From assembly GCA_905183005.1 (NCBI GenBank), contig CAJJDO010000016.1, positions 131,949-195,948 on the forward strand: 64,000 bases of DNA, read 5' to 3'. Of this stretch, positions 29,044-41,900 are shown one piece after another. This DNA comes from Paramecium pentaurelia. Taxonomy: Eukaryota > Ciliophora > Oligohymenophorea > Peniculida > Parameciidae. Under the pieces are notes generated by a model that was given only the letters and a program-made list of their open reading frames with translations, ran no database searches and had not been told where the DNA came from. A program made the position numbers and the translations under genes. The first letter of the stretch is position 1. Each line of letters opens with the position of its first letter.

Positions 29044-31626
29044 ATGGCTTGCACATCAAAAGAATAGTTTCACTAAGACATTAATGAATTAAATTAGGAA
29101 TTAAAACCTTAAGAGTAGATTGCTACAGTACAAACCATGAAATTAAATAGAGGGGGTCTTATTATTAAGACAAGTGAAGGTCCTATTTAGTTTGGATTAC
29201 CTCCAGAGACTGTTAAAGATTCTATGTCTTTAGGAGTAGAAGTCCCTACATTTTATATAATACCTACCTAGAGATTCAATAAATAATTTGGAATAAATGT
29301 TGCTGAATTTGAATTCCCAGCTTATTTCAATTTCTTTATTAAAAAAAGATAAGTAACATTGATATGCGATACTGAAACTGCAAACTCAATTAAGATTGTT
29401 TTTTAAGAAACATTGTTAGGTCCTAAAGATTTTAGTGTAATATTTTAGTATATAGCTTATAGTAAATTTAAAATGATTATCATCCTGATGTAGATCCTAT
29501 TGAATATGTAGATTTTAAGAAAGAATTGGCAATATTTGCAAAAAATCCTATGAATTTAAATGAAAAACTTACTTCAGAAACATTATTAAAATTTGTTATT
29601 TTTGATAATAATGTAGCTTAAATAGGGAAAGTAAAAATTGTTAAAGAAGAAAAAGAATTTACAATATATGACAATGATAATCTATTGATAAGTTTCCCTG
29701 ATAAATTTAGTTTTCCTAAAGAATATGATAAATTATTATCATTACATAAAATAGATAGTTCAGGGAAATCTGAAATAGCTCCTCCATCATTATTAATAAT
29801 GAAAAAGATGAAACATGGTAAAAAACCTCCAAGCTTGACTTAAAATTTTGATGAAGTTGATTCTGATGAAGATGATTAAGAAATAGGAAGTATGCCAAAT
29901 TTATTGTTATGGAATAAAAATGGAGAAGCTAAATTATAAAAGAAAGGAAGTATAGAACTTAATGAAGGTCTTACATTTTAAGCTCCTGAATTTGGTGTAA
30001 CAGTTTTAGGATGTGTATATATAATAAAATTAAATTAGTCTCATGGATTTGATCCAAAAGGTTCTACATCTGGTTATATATTTTGGATTAATGGAAGAGG
30101 AATTATGGTGGATCCTCCTCCATATACTAGTTATCATTTAAAAAAGATGGGAATTCCACCTATGATGATTAGTGCTATTATTATAAGTCATTGTCATGCT
30201 GATCATGATGCAGGAGCATTTCATAAAATTCTAGATGACAGTAAAGTTGAAATAATCACAACAAGAACTATTATGTATTCATTTTTAAGAAAATATTCTG
30301 CAATTTCTAATTTATCATAAGAATAAATTAAAAGTTTATTTATATTTAGACCTGCTATATTAGGAGTTCCTTTAAATATATATGGAGCAGAATTTGAATT
30401 CTTTTATGCTTTTCATTCTATTCCTTGTATTGGATTCAGAGTTAAATATCAAAACAAATCTATTTATTTTAGTGGAGATACATTTTATGATCCTGTTAAA
30501 ATAGAGGAATTACATAAATAAGGACATTTAAATTAAGCAAGATGTAGATAATTGAATTCTCCAAAATTCACTGAAGATATTATTTTACATGAAGCTGGAG
30601 TTCCTCCTATACATACATCTTAGACTGTTTTATCATAATTACCTAATTAAGTCAAAAATCGAATGTATTTAGTACATGTAGCTGCAAAAGATGTACTAAA
30701 AGGATCTGGATTGAAAGTAGCAAAACCAGGGATTGAGAATACTCTTATTTTAATTAGACCAAATGTCTAATAAGATATCCCTTTAAATAGAAAAATGGAT
30801 ATAATAAGTAGAATTGACATTTTTGATAAATTAACTTTGAATAATGCTAAATTCTTAATGGATGCTCTAAAATTAGAAAAGTATAAAGAAGGAGAGTTAG
30901 TAATTTAAGAGAATTAAGAGGGACATAAATTTTATATAATTGAATCTGGTTTAGCTAAAGTTTTTTCTGATTAGAAGTAGAATAAATTTTAAAGATATTT
31001 ATAAACTGGAGATTATTTTGGAGAATCTGCTTTAATTTAAACTGGAAGAAGAAAAGCTTCAGTACTTGCTGTTACAGATTTAAGAGTATTAAGTCTTGAT
31101 AAACATGATTTTTGGTTTATATTTGGTGATGGATTTGAAGGATAAGGACCTGTAATTGAATAAATGATGTAATTGATGGAGGCAAGAAAATAATAAGCAA
31201 TATAAATTTTGTTTAAGTAAGAAATTATAAATTTATTTAGAAATTCACATTTTTCATAATTGACTCCTACTTAAAAAACATAATTAGAGATGATTATGTA
31301 ATAATAAGATATTAGTAAAGGTCAAATTTTATGGAAGAAGGATGATGAAGCAACTTTTGTATTTTTCATTAGAAAAGGAGCATTTGTGTTTATTGATTGT
31401 GATGAAGCAGTAAAATAATTAAATAAACTAGAAATTGGAAGAATTTGATTCTGGTTCATTTATAGGTGAAATTAACGCTATTTTGAAAGGTGAAAAATTA
31501 ACAACAACAGTTAAGGCTATTAGAGAGGGATCTATTTTAAAGATAGAAGCCAATGCTTTTGTAAAATTTTTATAACGTAATCCTGGATTATTATTGTTAT
31601 TACAAGAATATAAATATTTAGAATGA
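29044..31626 (+). CDS. metallo-beta-lactamase fold protein with two cNMP-binding domains, 844 aa
   Basis: Two introns: 29437-29462 and 31410-31431. An N-terminal region of about 280 residues precedes a metallo-beta-lactamase fold hydrolase with the metal motif HCHADHD (about residue 372), then GDTFYDP and LHEAGVPPIHTS, and a distal His in VHVAAKD. Two cyclic-nucleotide-binding domains follow: the first (about 583-690) has GDYFGESALIQTGRRKASV, close to the consensus FGE...ALI...R-A, with the phosphate-binding Glu and Arg both present; the second (about 746-844) has SGSFIGEINAIL but no matching Arg, so it may not bind ligand. The fold is shared by class-II cyclic-nucleotide phosphodiesterases and RNase Z-like enzymes. 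I infer a cAMP- or cGMP-regulated hydrolase; the true substrate is unknown. A pair of tandem cNMP domains recalls the PKA regulatory subunit. Confidence 0.88.
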
Positions 31627-31763
31627 CAAAATCATTAAAAATTGAAATATATTAAAATATTATACAATTATTATACATTAATCAGATATCTATAAATTCC
31701 GGTTTTTCAAATATCGCAAATTTAAACAAAAAAAAACTATTTAGACTTATATTAATATTATTA
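31627..31763. promoter_or_regulatory. intergenic region upstream of the Cys-rich giant gene
   Basis: The 137 nt between the MBL/cNMP gene and the giant Cys-rich gene must hold the terminator of the first and the promoter of the second. It contains AT-rich stretches and an A-run before the start. No named motif is visible. Confidence 0.35.
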
Positions 31764-34700
31764 ATGAAAATATTGTAGCTGCTTTTAATTAGCTATTCAT
31801 TTATGTTAACACATCAGATGTTTTGTAACTATTACCCATTAGATTCAATTGCATGTGTTAGCTAAACAATAGGAATCAAATGTAAATTTCACATCTAAAA
31901 TAGGTTATTATAACTAGTTTGAAAGTTCTTGTATGGATACTTCATCAACTAGTCATGGTTGTTAGCCTACATTAAACTAGTTAGCATGCTTAAATTAACT
32001 TACTAATTCGATTGGAGAGGAAGCTCGATGTAAGAATTTTAATATTGATTTAAGGCACATTTGGAAAGAGATGTGTATCTATTAAACCTACTCATCTGAT
32101 AAGATTGGGGTGTGATGAGAGGTTCTCGAAGTATGCATGCACAAATGTAGCAAGAAGAGATTGTATTTGGAATGGAAATAAATGCACTGAATATGTAAGT
32201 ATTGTTCCAGAAGGAGAATAATGTGAGTCTATATTTGGGAATTCTGTGACACCATCATTATGTTCAAAGATATAGAATTTGAAATGTATGATTCTAACTT
32301 AAAATAGGCATGAATGGCGGTTTTTCTTAAGATTACAAGTGTATTAGTGTTAATGAATAAGTGTTAGGGAAATTGAAATGTACTGATTTAGGAATAAATT
32401 AAGCTACTTGTATTTCAATATCAACATCTAATCAACAATGTATTAATATCAACAAATATAATAGGCATATTTATTTAGAATAAGTGTTAAGACATTAAAT
32501 CAGTAAATATAAATAAATGTGAAATGGAATTGAATAGATTAGGATGTCTAGGTATTTATAATCCAAAACTATTATGTTAATGGAAATCAGGTAAGTGTTA
32601 GAATTTTGTGAAAACTTTGGATTCAAAATGTGAAAATGTTAGAGAAGTAAATTAAAGTGTATGTCAATAATTTGAAGGTAAATGTAAATTTGATACATAA
32701 AACTTTCTTTGTAAAATACCAACAATTGCAGATAAATTAACATGCAATACAAATGGATTAACCAAAGAACTATGTTTATCATTAAAAAATTAATATTGTA
32801 CATTTACAAATGGTAAATGTGAAGAAATTACTTTAGAAGATTTAAAATATTATTAATGTGAAATGTTATTAAATTAAGATGCTTGTGTGAATGTATAAAC
32901 ATAATATTAATATTGTAAATGGGATGGATTAAGTTGCATTAGATAAATTATAAATTAAGATTTGGATTGTGAATTAGATAAAAATGACACTATATCAAAA
33001 TATAATGGAAATGTATGTTAAGCAATATCTAAACCAAATGTATCATGTAAATATAATGCATAAACACATCGATGTATGAATAGTGATGCTAATGATTTAT
33101 GTGATTCATCATATATAAATTTATTTGGATGTGTTAGCATAACAAAACCTGGATAAACATGTTAATGGACTTTAAATGGATGTATTTAAATAGAAATTAA
33201 GGCACTTGAAACTACATGTTTTAGTTTATAATTTGCAAATCCTAATGCTTGTTCTTAAGTTTATGAGAATTCTTAAAAAGGATGTTATTTTAATGAGGAT
33301 ACATCAAAATGTGAGAGTATTGATATAGTTAATAGTTCAAGTTTATTAAATACTCTTGAATGTTAAAATAGAAAGAAAGGATTAAATAGAGTAGCATGTG
33401 CATCAATTACAACATAAGGATAGATTTGTAGATGGAATTAAAATTAATGTTAATAAATAAGAAAAAAGGTAGATGTAGCTTAAGTAGAATGTTTAAAAAT
33501 GTAATTTGTTAATCCTTAAGCATGTGCACTTGTTGAATATGGAAAAGAACCATGTAGATATTTAGAAATTGAAAAGAGTTGTGTTAATTCAATAATATCT
33601 ACTATGACATGTAATACAGCTGGATTAAATACATATTCATGTGCTTAAGTAGTAGGTAGTTGTTATTTTGATACAGAATTGAATAGATGTAAATAATTAG
33701 ATTCAACTAATCCCGATACTGCAACATAAGTGACTGAGTTACTATAAAATATGTAATGTTAATCTAGTTCACCTACTATGGATGTTTGTACTAAGATAAT
33801 AACCTTTGGACAATTATGTTCATGGTCAGATAGATAAAGTAGATGTTTAAATTAAACAGTTTTATTAAATTAAAAATGTTCTAATTTTTCATCAGGTGTT
33901 AAAGTAAATGCAAATGTATGTGCTGCAATAGAAATGGAATTTCCAGATTATGATTTTAGAATTGGAATTAATAGTGATGTTGATAGAGGATACTGTAAAT
34001 TTATGGCTGAATCTGGAACATGTTCTAAAAATACTGATTTATGTAGTACACCTTGTTGCACAGAGAAGATAGGAATAAATGCTCATTCATGTAGTAGATT
34101 TTCATCTTAAACTCCTGGTGTTTATTGTTTTTTTGGATCCAATTTAAGATGTTAGTAATTGACTTGGGAAGTAGTTGATATTTCAAAACCAGATGCAGTT
34201 AAGAATTACTATAATGCAAATTAAATGAGATGTTCTTAAATGAATAGAAATTCATGTCATATGATTGAATGGTCATCAAAGTAATTATGTTATCACAATG
34301 GAAAATCTTGTGTTAATTTAAATTATTCTAATTATGGAAATTTAGATATATTCATACAATTCCCAGCAATTCTTAATAGATATGGTTGTTTAGCAATAGA
34401 AGCTACAATCACAAATAGAAATACCTTAAAATACTTTTTATATGATGATTTCAATAAACGATGCAAACCAAATGTTGTAACAAATTATCCAACTTGTGAT
34501 GAAGTTAAAGGAAATAGTAATGTATGTTTAAGATTCACTTAAAATATTTTGTGTAAATGGAATCCTATATTATTAAGATGTTAAGATATTACTCTAGATG
34601 AATATGAGGAAATTTATACTTGTTCATATAATCAGAATTATAAAGCATGCATTGAAAATCCAAATACAGCTTGTTAATTTTCACTTATTAATGATAAATG

Positions 34701-37700
34701 TATTGATGCACCAATTGATGTAGAATGTGATTATTTTAATTCTAATGGTCCTGTAAGTTAAAGTGCTTGTGTAAGAATTACTAAAGATGGATAATTATGT
34801 GAATATGATTCAGGTAATAAAGCATGCAAGTATACAAATATCAAATCTGATAGTGGTTGTGATGTCACTGGAGCAAATTCAATAACTTGTTATAAAAATA
34901 CAGGGGGATATTGTAGATGGGATCCTAAAGCTTATGTATGTTATGAAAATCAAACTGAAATTTCATAATTAGGATGTGAGGATTATCTCAACAAGAATTT
35001 ATGTGTATAAGTAACAAAGGAACCTTGTGTTTGGGATAATAGCAAATTCAAATGCATAAAATTGACATTAACAGATAAATAGTTTGTCTTATCTGATAAT
35101 TTATACAATAGATTAGGTTGTTATTCAATTACTGGAGGTCCTTATTATCATCATCCTGATTATAGATGTCTTTCATTAACAGATAGGAATTATAAATGCA
35201 AAGATCTTCACATGAACGAATATGCTTGTTTATTTCATACTCTAAATAATGATTGTTATTTTGATCGTAATGAATCTCCCTTAAATTATAAGTGTAAACC
35301 ATTTACAGGTGAATAAACCAAATGTTCTACTAATGTTGCAATAAATATTGAAGTTTGTATGCAAATACCGTCTAGTTGTTATTTTAATCAAAATACATTA
35401 AAATGTGTTGATGTTGAAATTACTGAAACATAAACATGCACTAATCTTAAATTATAATAAATAAGTGGATACTTTTACAATAGAATTGCATGTGCTTCAA
35501 TAAGTTAATATCTAGATACCACAAATGGATTTAGGGTATGTTATGGGATCACTAACAATGCGTAGCAATGCCATTTTGAGAAATATTGCTATTGGCATTC
35601 AGTTACAAAAACTTGTGAAATTTGGCAACCAACAATTGAGTTTAAGTTTCATCCCTCTTACAATTATGTATGTGATCATGATGAGGATGGCAATGAAATA
35701 TAATGCGAAAAAGAGGCTGTTTGTGAAGATTAAAGTTTAACAAATAGTTTAACTAGTTGTTCTAACTTATATTCAAGAGCTCTATGCTTAGAAATGGTTG
35801 TACAATAGTGTTATTTTGATATTAATTAAGGTGGGTGTCTACCTTTAAGTAATAATTAACATAAATTACCTGATTGTACTTCATTAGTTAAAACTTGTGA
35901 TGTGAGTTAAACACCTGGAATAATCTGTGAGCTATCTTCAGCTGATCCAGATCTGTAACCAGGAAAATAATGCAAATCAATATCAAGAGGAATAACAAAA
36001 TGCATTAACAATGGTAGTGTCTAATTAGGATTAGAATGTGCTTTATATTCGAACGAAAGTAGTCCAGTAATTTGTGCTTCAGCTAGTGATGCATGTAGAT
36101 TAAATAATAAATGTGTATCAACTGAACCAAGTCTTTCATAAGGAGAAACTAAAATAGATAAATGTGATAAAAGTATGAGTTAAACAATGTGTGAAGACAT
36201 GGGATGTAACTATACTAAACTTAATTATTGTTAAAAGACAGCTTCTGTACCTTAGAAAACAAGCACTAATTAATATTACTTATGTTATGAAGTTAATCAA
36301 CTAAAAATAGCCAATAAAGATGAAATTTGTAGTTAAGTTGATCAATCTTGCATTTATTCTAGTAAATGTGAAGATGCCACTGGATATACTTGTTCTTAAT
36401 TAATTAGCAATAAAGTAAGTAAAAAGGCTTGTATTAGTTGTCTTGAATCTAAAGTAGTATATAATGCAGACACTTATAGATGTTCAGTTATAAGCAATGA
36501 AACTTTTACTACTTGTGATGATAATCTAAATTAATCAGCTTGTTTAATTAATACTCCAAATATTCTATGCAAATGGGATTCAAATTAATGTACATTGATA
36601 TCAAATTTGTCAAATGAAACCAGTACAGATTGTACAATATATAATTAATACGCTTGTCCTTAATTAACTAAAGCAAATTGTTATGTAAATATATCTACTT
36701 CTCTTTGTTCTAATTTTGATCCCATTAATGCCAAATGTTCTGATATTAAATAAAAGTCATTATGCATTTAATCAAATTATGAGAGATGTAAATGGGATGA
36801 TGTTAATAAATGTGTAAAGGTTGAAACAGAGACTGATTATACATGTAGTATTGCAAATTAGTATGGTTGTTTAAATATGACATCAAAATAATGTGGTTGG
36901 TCATCTACAAATAAAGCTTGTTATAGTTTTAATTTTGATCCAGATTACAATAGATGCAATAATTTTGTACTAATAAATAGTAGTAGTGATTCTGATAATC
37001 CAGATCCAGATAGAAATTTAGATAAATTCAATAGTCTAGTATGTTCAAATCTAGGAATTAGTAGAGCATGTATAAGAGATGAATAATATAGATGTAGAGA
37101 AGTTATATCTGCAGATTAATTGAAGTGTGATTCTCCTGGAATAAATGAATATGCATGTGTCAATAAGACTGTTGGAAAATGTAAATATGATGTAATTTCA
37201 AAATCATGTGTTGAGGATTTAGGTAATACAAATGGATGTTCAAATAAATTAAATATAGAAGCTTGTCTTATTCAAAATGATGTCTGTAAATTTATTAATA
37301 ATACTTGTCAATAATATGATTTAACTGGATACACAAATATTGATGAGGATGATAAATTTCCTTATTCAATTAAAGTATGTTCCTATTTTGATGATGTAAC
37401 AACTGCAAGTATAGTTTATAGTCCTGAAAAAATGAGATGTGTTAAAGCAACTACTAGAGAACCATTTATTAATAACTGTTCATAAGTAGGAATTAACAAA
37501 TATGCATGTTTAAATAAAACAACTGTTCAATGTCAATATGATAACGTAAATAAATAGTGTCTCTCTGTTACAAGAGAAAAACTCACTAGTACTACAACTT
37601 GTGATCCTACTTTTAGTTGGATAGCTTGCATATCAATTAATGCTTAATGCTAATTCAAAGATAATTAATGTTAATCTGTCCCTATAACAACATTATGTTA

Positions 37701-40700
37701 AGATTTAAACAATTCATCAGTACCTACTAATTCTATGGTCTGTTAAACTAGAGAAAATCCAACTGATAAAGCATGTAAATGGAACACTGAAACTAAAGCT
37801 TGTAATGTTGTCTCAGGCACAACTGAAGTCTGTTCATAACCTGGTTTAAATAAAATAGGGTGTATCTTTAATACTTTAGGATCATTGTGCATATATTTAA
37901 ATGGCTTTTGCACAGATAATTATGAAAATGTTAAATGCACTGATCTAATTAATAAAGACAAATGTTTATCTATTAGAACCAAAGGATAATTTTGTAAATT
38001 TGATTCAACTTTAGGTTGTATTGATATAAGCTCCCCTTAGACTGCTTTAATATCATGTTTGAACTCATTAAAGACAAACCCATTATCATGTTCATAAAGT
38101 ACTGATATACCTTGTTTTTATGATAATACTAACAATGTTTGTAAGGAATTTAGATACCCTATTTAATCAGAAGATGCTATGTTTTATAATTGGTCTAATA
38201 GAATATCTTTTAATTAGAAAGCATGTCTAATGTATATTGAAAATAATTTAGCTGTTTATTGGATGGATGAATGTCTAGAGATACCAGCTAGTGAATTTAG
38301 TTCATTGACATGTGATAAGCCAGTTAATAAATGGGGATGCTTAAGAATTACGAATCCTCTCTCAAATTGTCAATTTAATTCAGTAACATCAACATGTTAA
38401 GAGGCTGATTTATCAACATATGTGAATATAGATTGTAATACAATTGTTAATGTTAATAATGCACGCTTCTGTGAAGTTAATAATAAAGATGATGTCAAAT
38501 GCTAATATGATAGTGCCAATCGTGAATGCTCTGTATTACTTTCACCTCCTATAACAGAGTGTGAAAATAAAGGATATAATTTATAATCTTGCTTAACTAA
38601 TACAGATAAATGTTAATTCAATAAAAAATGTTATTCAATATTAGAATCTGGTAAGTTATTTTGTTCAGATGCTTCATCTAATCTTGAAGAATGTAAAAAT
38701 GTATAAAGTGAAGGATGTAATTAATCTTGTTAACCAATTACAGATTATTCAATAGTTAATTGTGAGAATGTTATCAATTAATATGGATGTACAAGAATTA
38801 TTAAATCTCAATAATATTGCTTATATACAAATTAACAATGTAGTTTTATAAATCCTAAAACATTTTAGAGTACAACTTGTAAAAACATATCTAATATTAA
38901 TAATCCACTATTTTGTGAGTAACCAGCAGACGTAGGTTGTTATTATGATTAAGATTCATATTCATGTAAAACTACTACAACTAGAAGTCTATTTGGTTGT
39001 GTTAGAGGTATTAATTAAATAGCATGTTTAACTTCAACAATTCCTTCTCTATAATGCAAATTCCTTGATTATTGTTATGGACCAAATTCAGCCTTTCTTA
39101 ATTGTAATGTAGAAGACAATATAGATCCAAATGCATGTTGTTAAAATGCAAAAACAATAGAATCTTGTCTATTTTAAGATAAATTGAAATGCTCTTGGAA
39201 TCCTGATACACCAGCATGTGTTCCATATGTGGCAGAAAATAAGGAGTGTGGAATGATATCAAATTAATCAAAATTAGTTTGTTTATCTAAAGTAGACACT
39301 TTTTGTGTATTTAATACAGAATTAAAGAAATGTGAATAAGTACAACCAGTTTCATGTAATTAAGCTTAATCCTATTAATAATGTTAATCAATTGATATTT
39401 TACCTTGCATTTGGGATAATTTATTATAGATTTGTAAATATAAAGTGAAATAGAATTAAGATGAATGTGAAGATATTAAATAAGGTTATGGTAATAAATT
39501 ATCTTGTTTAGCTGTTGAAAGATTAGGTTAAACATGTTAGTTTATTAATGGTTAATGTGAAACATACAATGAATCAAAAACTGAAAATAATTGTTTGAAT
39601 AATATAAATAAAGTTGCATGTACTTAATAATAATCTAGTAAATGTTATTGGAAATATTCAATAATAAAAATAAAAAAGACTTCATGGAGTTAAGAAACAG
39701 ATCTACAAATTGGAGAATGTGATTTGTTTACTGATTTTAATAATTCATCATGTGAAGAATATTTAAGTTACTTATCTTGTTTGTCAGTATAAACTACAGG
39801 TAAGTAATGTAAATGGTAGAGTGGTAAATGTTAATAAATAGAATTCAATAAATCATCCATATTTTCACCTAAAGATCTTATTTTAGTAAATAGTAATGCT
39901 TGCAGTTTAATTAATAATGGTGATATTGTATAATACAATCCAAAATCATATACATGTAAATTGGTCATAGATTAAGAGTAAATTACTTGTTAACCTTTAA
40001 CTGAGGGTATCAATAAATAGGCTTGTCTAAAAATCAAATCTTAATCTTGTTTATGGGATGATGTTAGTTTTAAATGTATATACAAAAGAAATAGATTACT
40101 TGTTGAAGAATAATAACAATAGAATCGTTTATTATAATCTGTATTTACTTGTAAAAGAGATGGTATAGGTCCTAAATTATGTAAGTAACTTAATTTTGAA
40201 CTTCCATGTGGTTCAGTTGATGATGGATGTGATTTAATTAATATTAATACTGCCAAATGTGAAGATCCAGGATTAAATAAATATGCATGTTTAAATTTAA
40301 CTACAGGACCTTGTGCTTGGATTAAAGATGATGATTCTGATTATTATCATTGTGAAGAATATTATCCATATACTACTTGTGAAAATATAGAATATAACAT
40401 CAACTCAATAGTTTGTTCTTATGTAGAAGATGATCCATGTGTATATAATAGTTTAAAGAAAAACTGTTAAATACCATTAGTGGAATATAATGTTTGTGAA
40501 ATTTAAGGTATAAATGCAATAGCATGTTCTAGTATTGAAGGATGTATATTTAAAGATTAAAAATGTATAACTTGGGATCCAAATTATAATCTAATTTGTA
40601 ATTAAGCAGAAAAAGCAAATAAATCAGTTTGTCAATTAGCAATTGATAGATGTAAATATAGTGATTTGACTTATGGATGTATTGCATCTACTATTACTGA

Positions 40701-41879
40701 TAATTGTTATACAAATGGTTTGAGTGCTCTTGGATGTAATGTACTTGATGAATGTTCATGGAATAATAATTCTTGTTAATGCATTTCTTTTTTAAATAAA
40801 TTCCCAGACTGCAGTACTATTACAGAATACACAAAATGTACTAATATAGATTATTGTTATTTTGAAGTATCTTAATCAAAATCTAGTAAAGATATAACAT
40901 AATATTTAAAAAATACTAATTATGGAACTTGTAGATTAAAAACATGTGCAGATGTAGAAGTCAATAAATGTAATTAAACTACTATTGATCATACAGTTTG
41001 TTATTTGAATTCCAAAGCTAAATGTTTACCAGCTCATAAATGCGAGGATATCTCTGATTCTTCATTAATTTGTTTGCAATATAAAGTTAATAATCAAACA
41101 TGTAGAAGTAAATCAGATAATAGTTGTTAAACTTTAGATTGCAATTAAATCTTAGAGAAATCAGAATGTGAATTATATAGTAATGAATGTGTCTATGCAG
41201 GATATTGTAGAAAAAGATCATGTGAATATATGGGTAAATCATAATGTTTACTTAATGATTGTGATTGGAATCCTACTTTAGAAAAATGTTAAATATAATT
41301 AGATTGTACTTAAATTACTGTTGCTGATACTTGTATTAGTAAAAAATAAGGAGATTATCAATGTGCTTGGTTTTTAACAACTAGTGGACAATATTCATGT
41401 ACTTCTACAGGTTGTCGCTATCTTGGTTTATAATAAGGAGATTGTATGGGAACTCATATTGGAACTGATGTTTGTGTTCAAATGATTGATTTTTCTTGTG
41501 TTTCTTGTTAAGAAATCAAAGATGCTTGTATTTGTCTAAACTAATCACAATATTGTACATATGACAAAATCAGTTAAAAATGTTTATCAAAGAGTTGTCA
41601 ACATCATAATTAAGAAGATTGTCCAAATACACATTGCAAATTCAATTCTAACACAAAAGTATAACTATTTATTTATTATTCTAGATTTGTCAACCTTTGT
41701 GTTAATATAACTATAATCAATAATAATGTAATCAAGATGATTAATGCCTTTGGAACAATACTAATAAAATATGTGTTGCTTATATTAAACCAGTTGTAAT
41801 CGAATAAATCAATCTACCTTCACCAGATTACAATAGAATTTTAGATATCATTATTCTAATACTCATTATGATTTATTGA
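31764..41879 (+). CDS. giant cysteine-periodic surface antigen-like protein, about 3,331 aa
   Basis: Five introns: 31882-31903, 32030-32054, 32286-32307, 32440-32464, 41659-41684. The exon 32465-41658 is a single 9.2-kb open frame. The product starts with a signal peptide (MKILQLLLISYSFMLT) and ends with a hydrophobic tail (ILDIIILILIMIY) directly before TGA, as expected for a GPI-anchored surface protein. Cys residues recur every 8-15 residues throughout, in units such as C-x4-GINEYACVN...GKCKYD...SC, with an aromatic residue after a Cys (CKWD, CYFD, CKFI) and the phrase N-x-x-AC preceding it. This Cys-periodic layout resembles the Paramecium surface antigen repeats of the immobilisation antigens, though this protein is longer, more degenerate and has introns. 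I infer a constitutive or alternative coat protein. Its 3' end is 21 nt from the convergent UBTD-like gene. Confidence 0.88.
31830..41780 (+). repeat. coding Cys-periodic repeats of about 60-75 aa
   Basis: The giant protein is built of tens of units, each with about 6 Cys in the order: Cys, then G-(I/L)-N-x-(Y/I)-A-C-(L/V), then C-x-(W/F/Y), then C with an acidic stretch. Clear examples lie near 33380-33460 (KKGLNRVACA, CRWN), 37130-37200 (PGINEYACVN, CKYD), 37490-37560 (VGINKYACLN, CQYD), 40000-40080 (EGINKQACLK, CLWDD) and 40260-40330 (PGLNKYACLN, CAWIK). Units are diverged at DNA level. Confidence 0.75.
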
Positions 41880-41900
41880 TTATAAATGATATTTTATTAA

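Noticed and set aside
35525..35740. Plus-strand 71-codon frame in the Cys-rich giant gene
   Set aside because: It is out of phase with the Cys-periodic frame, which continues unbroken through the region.
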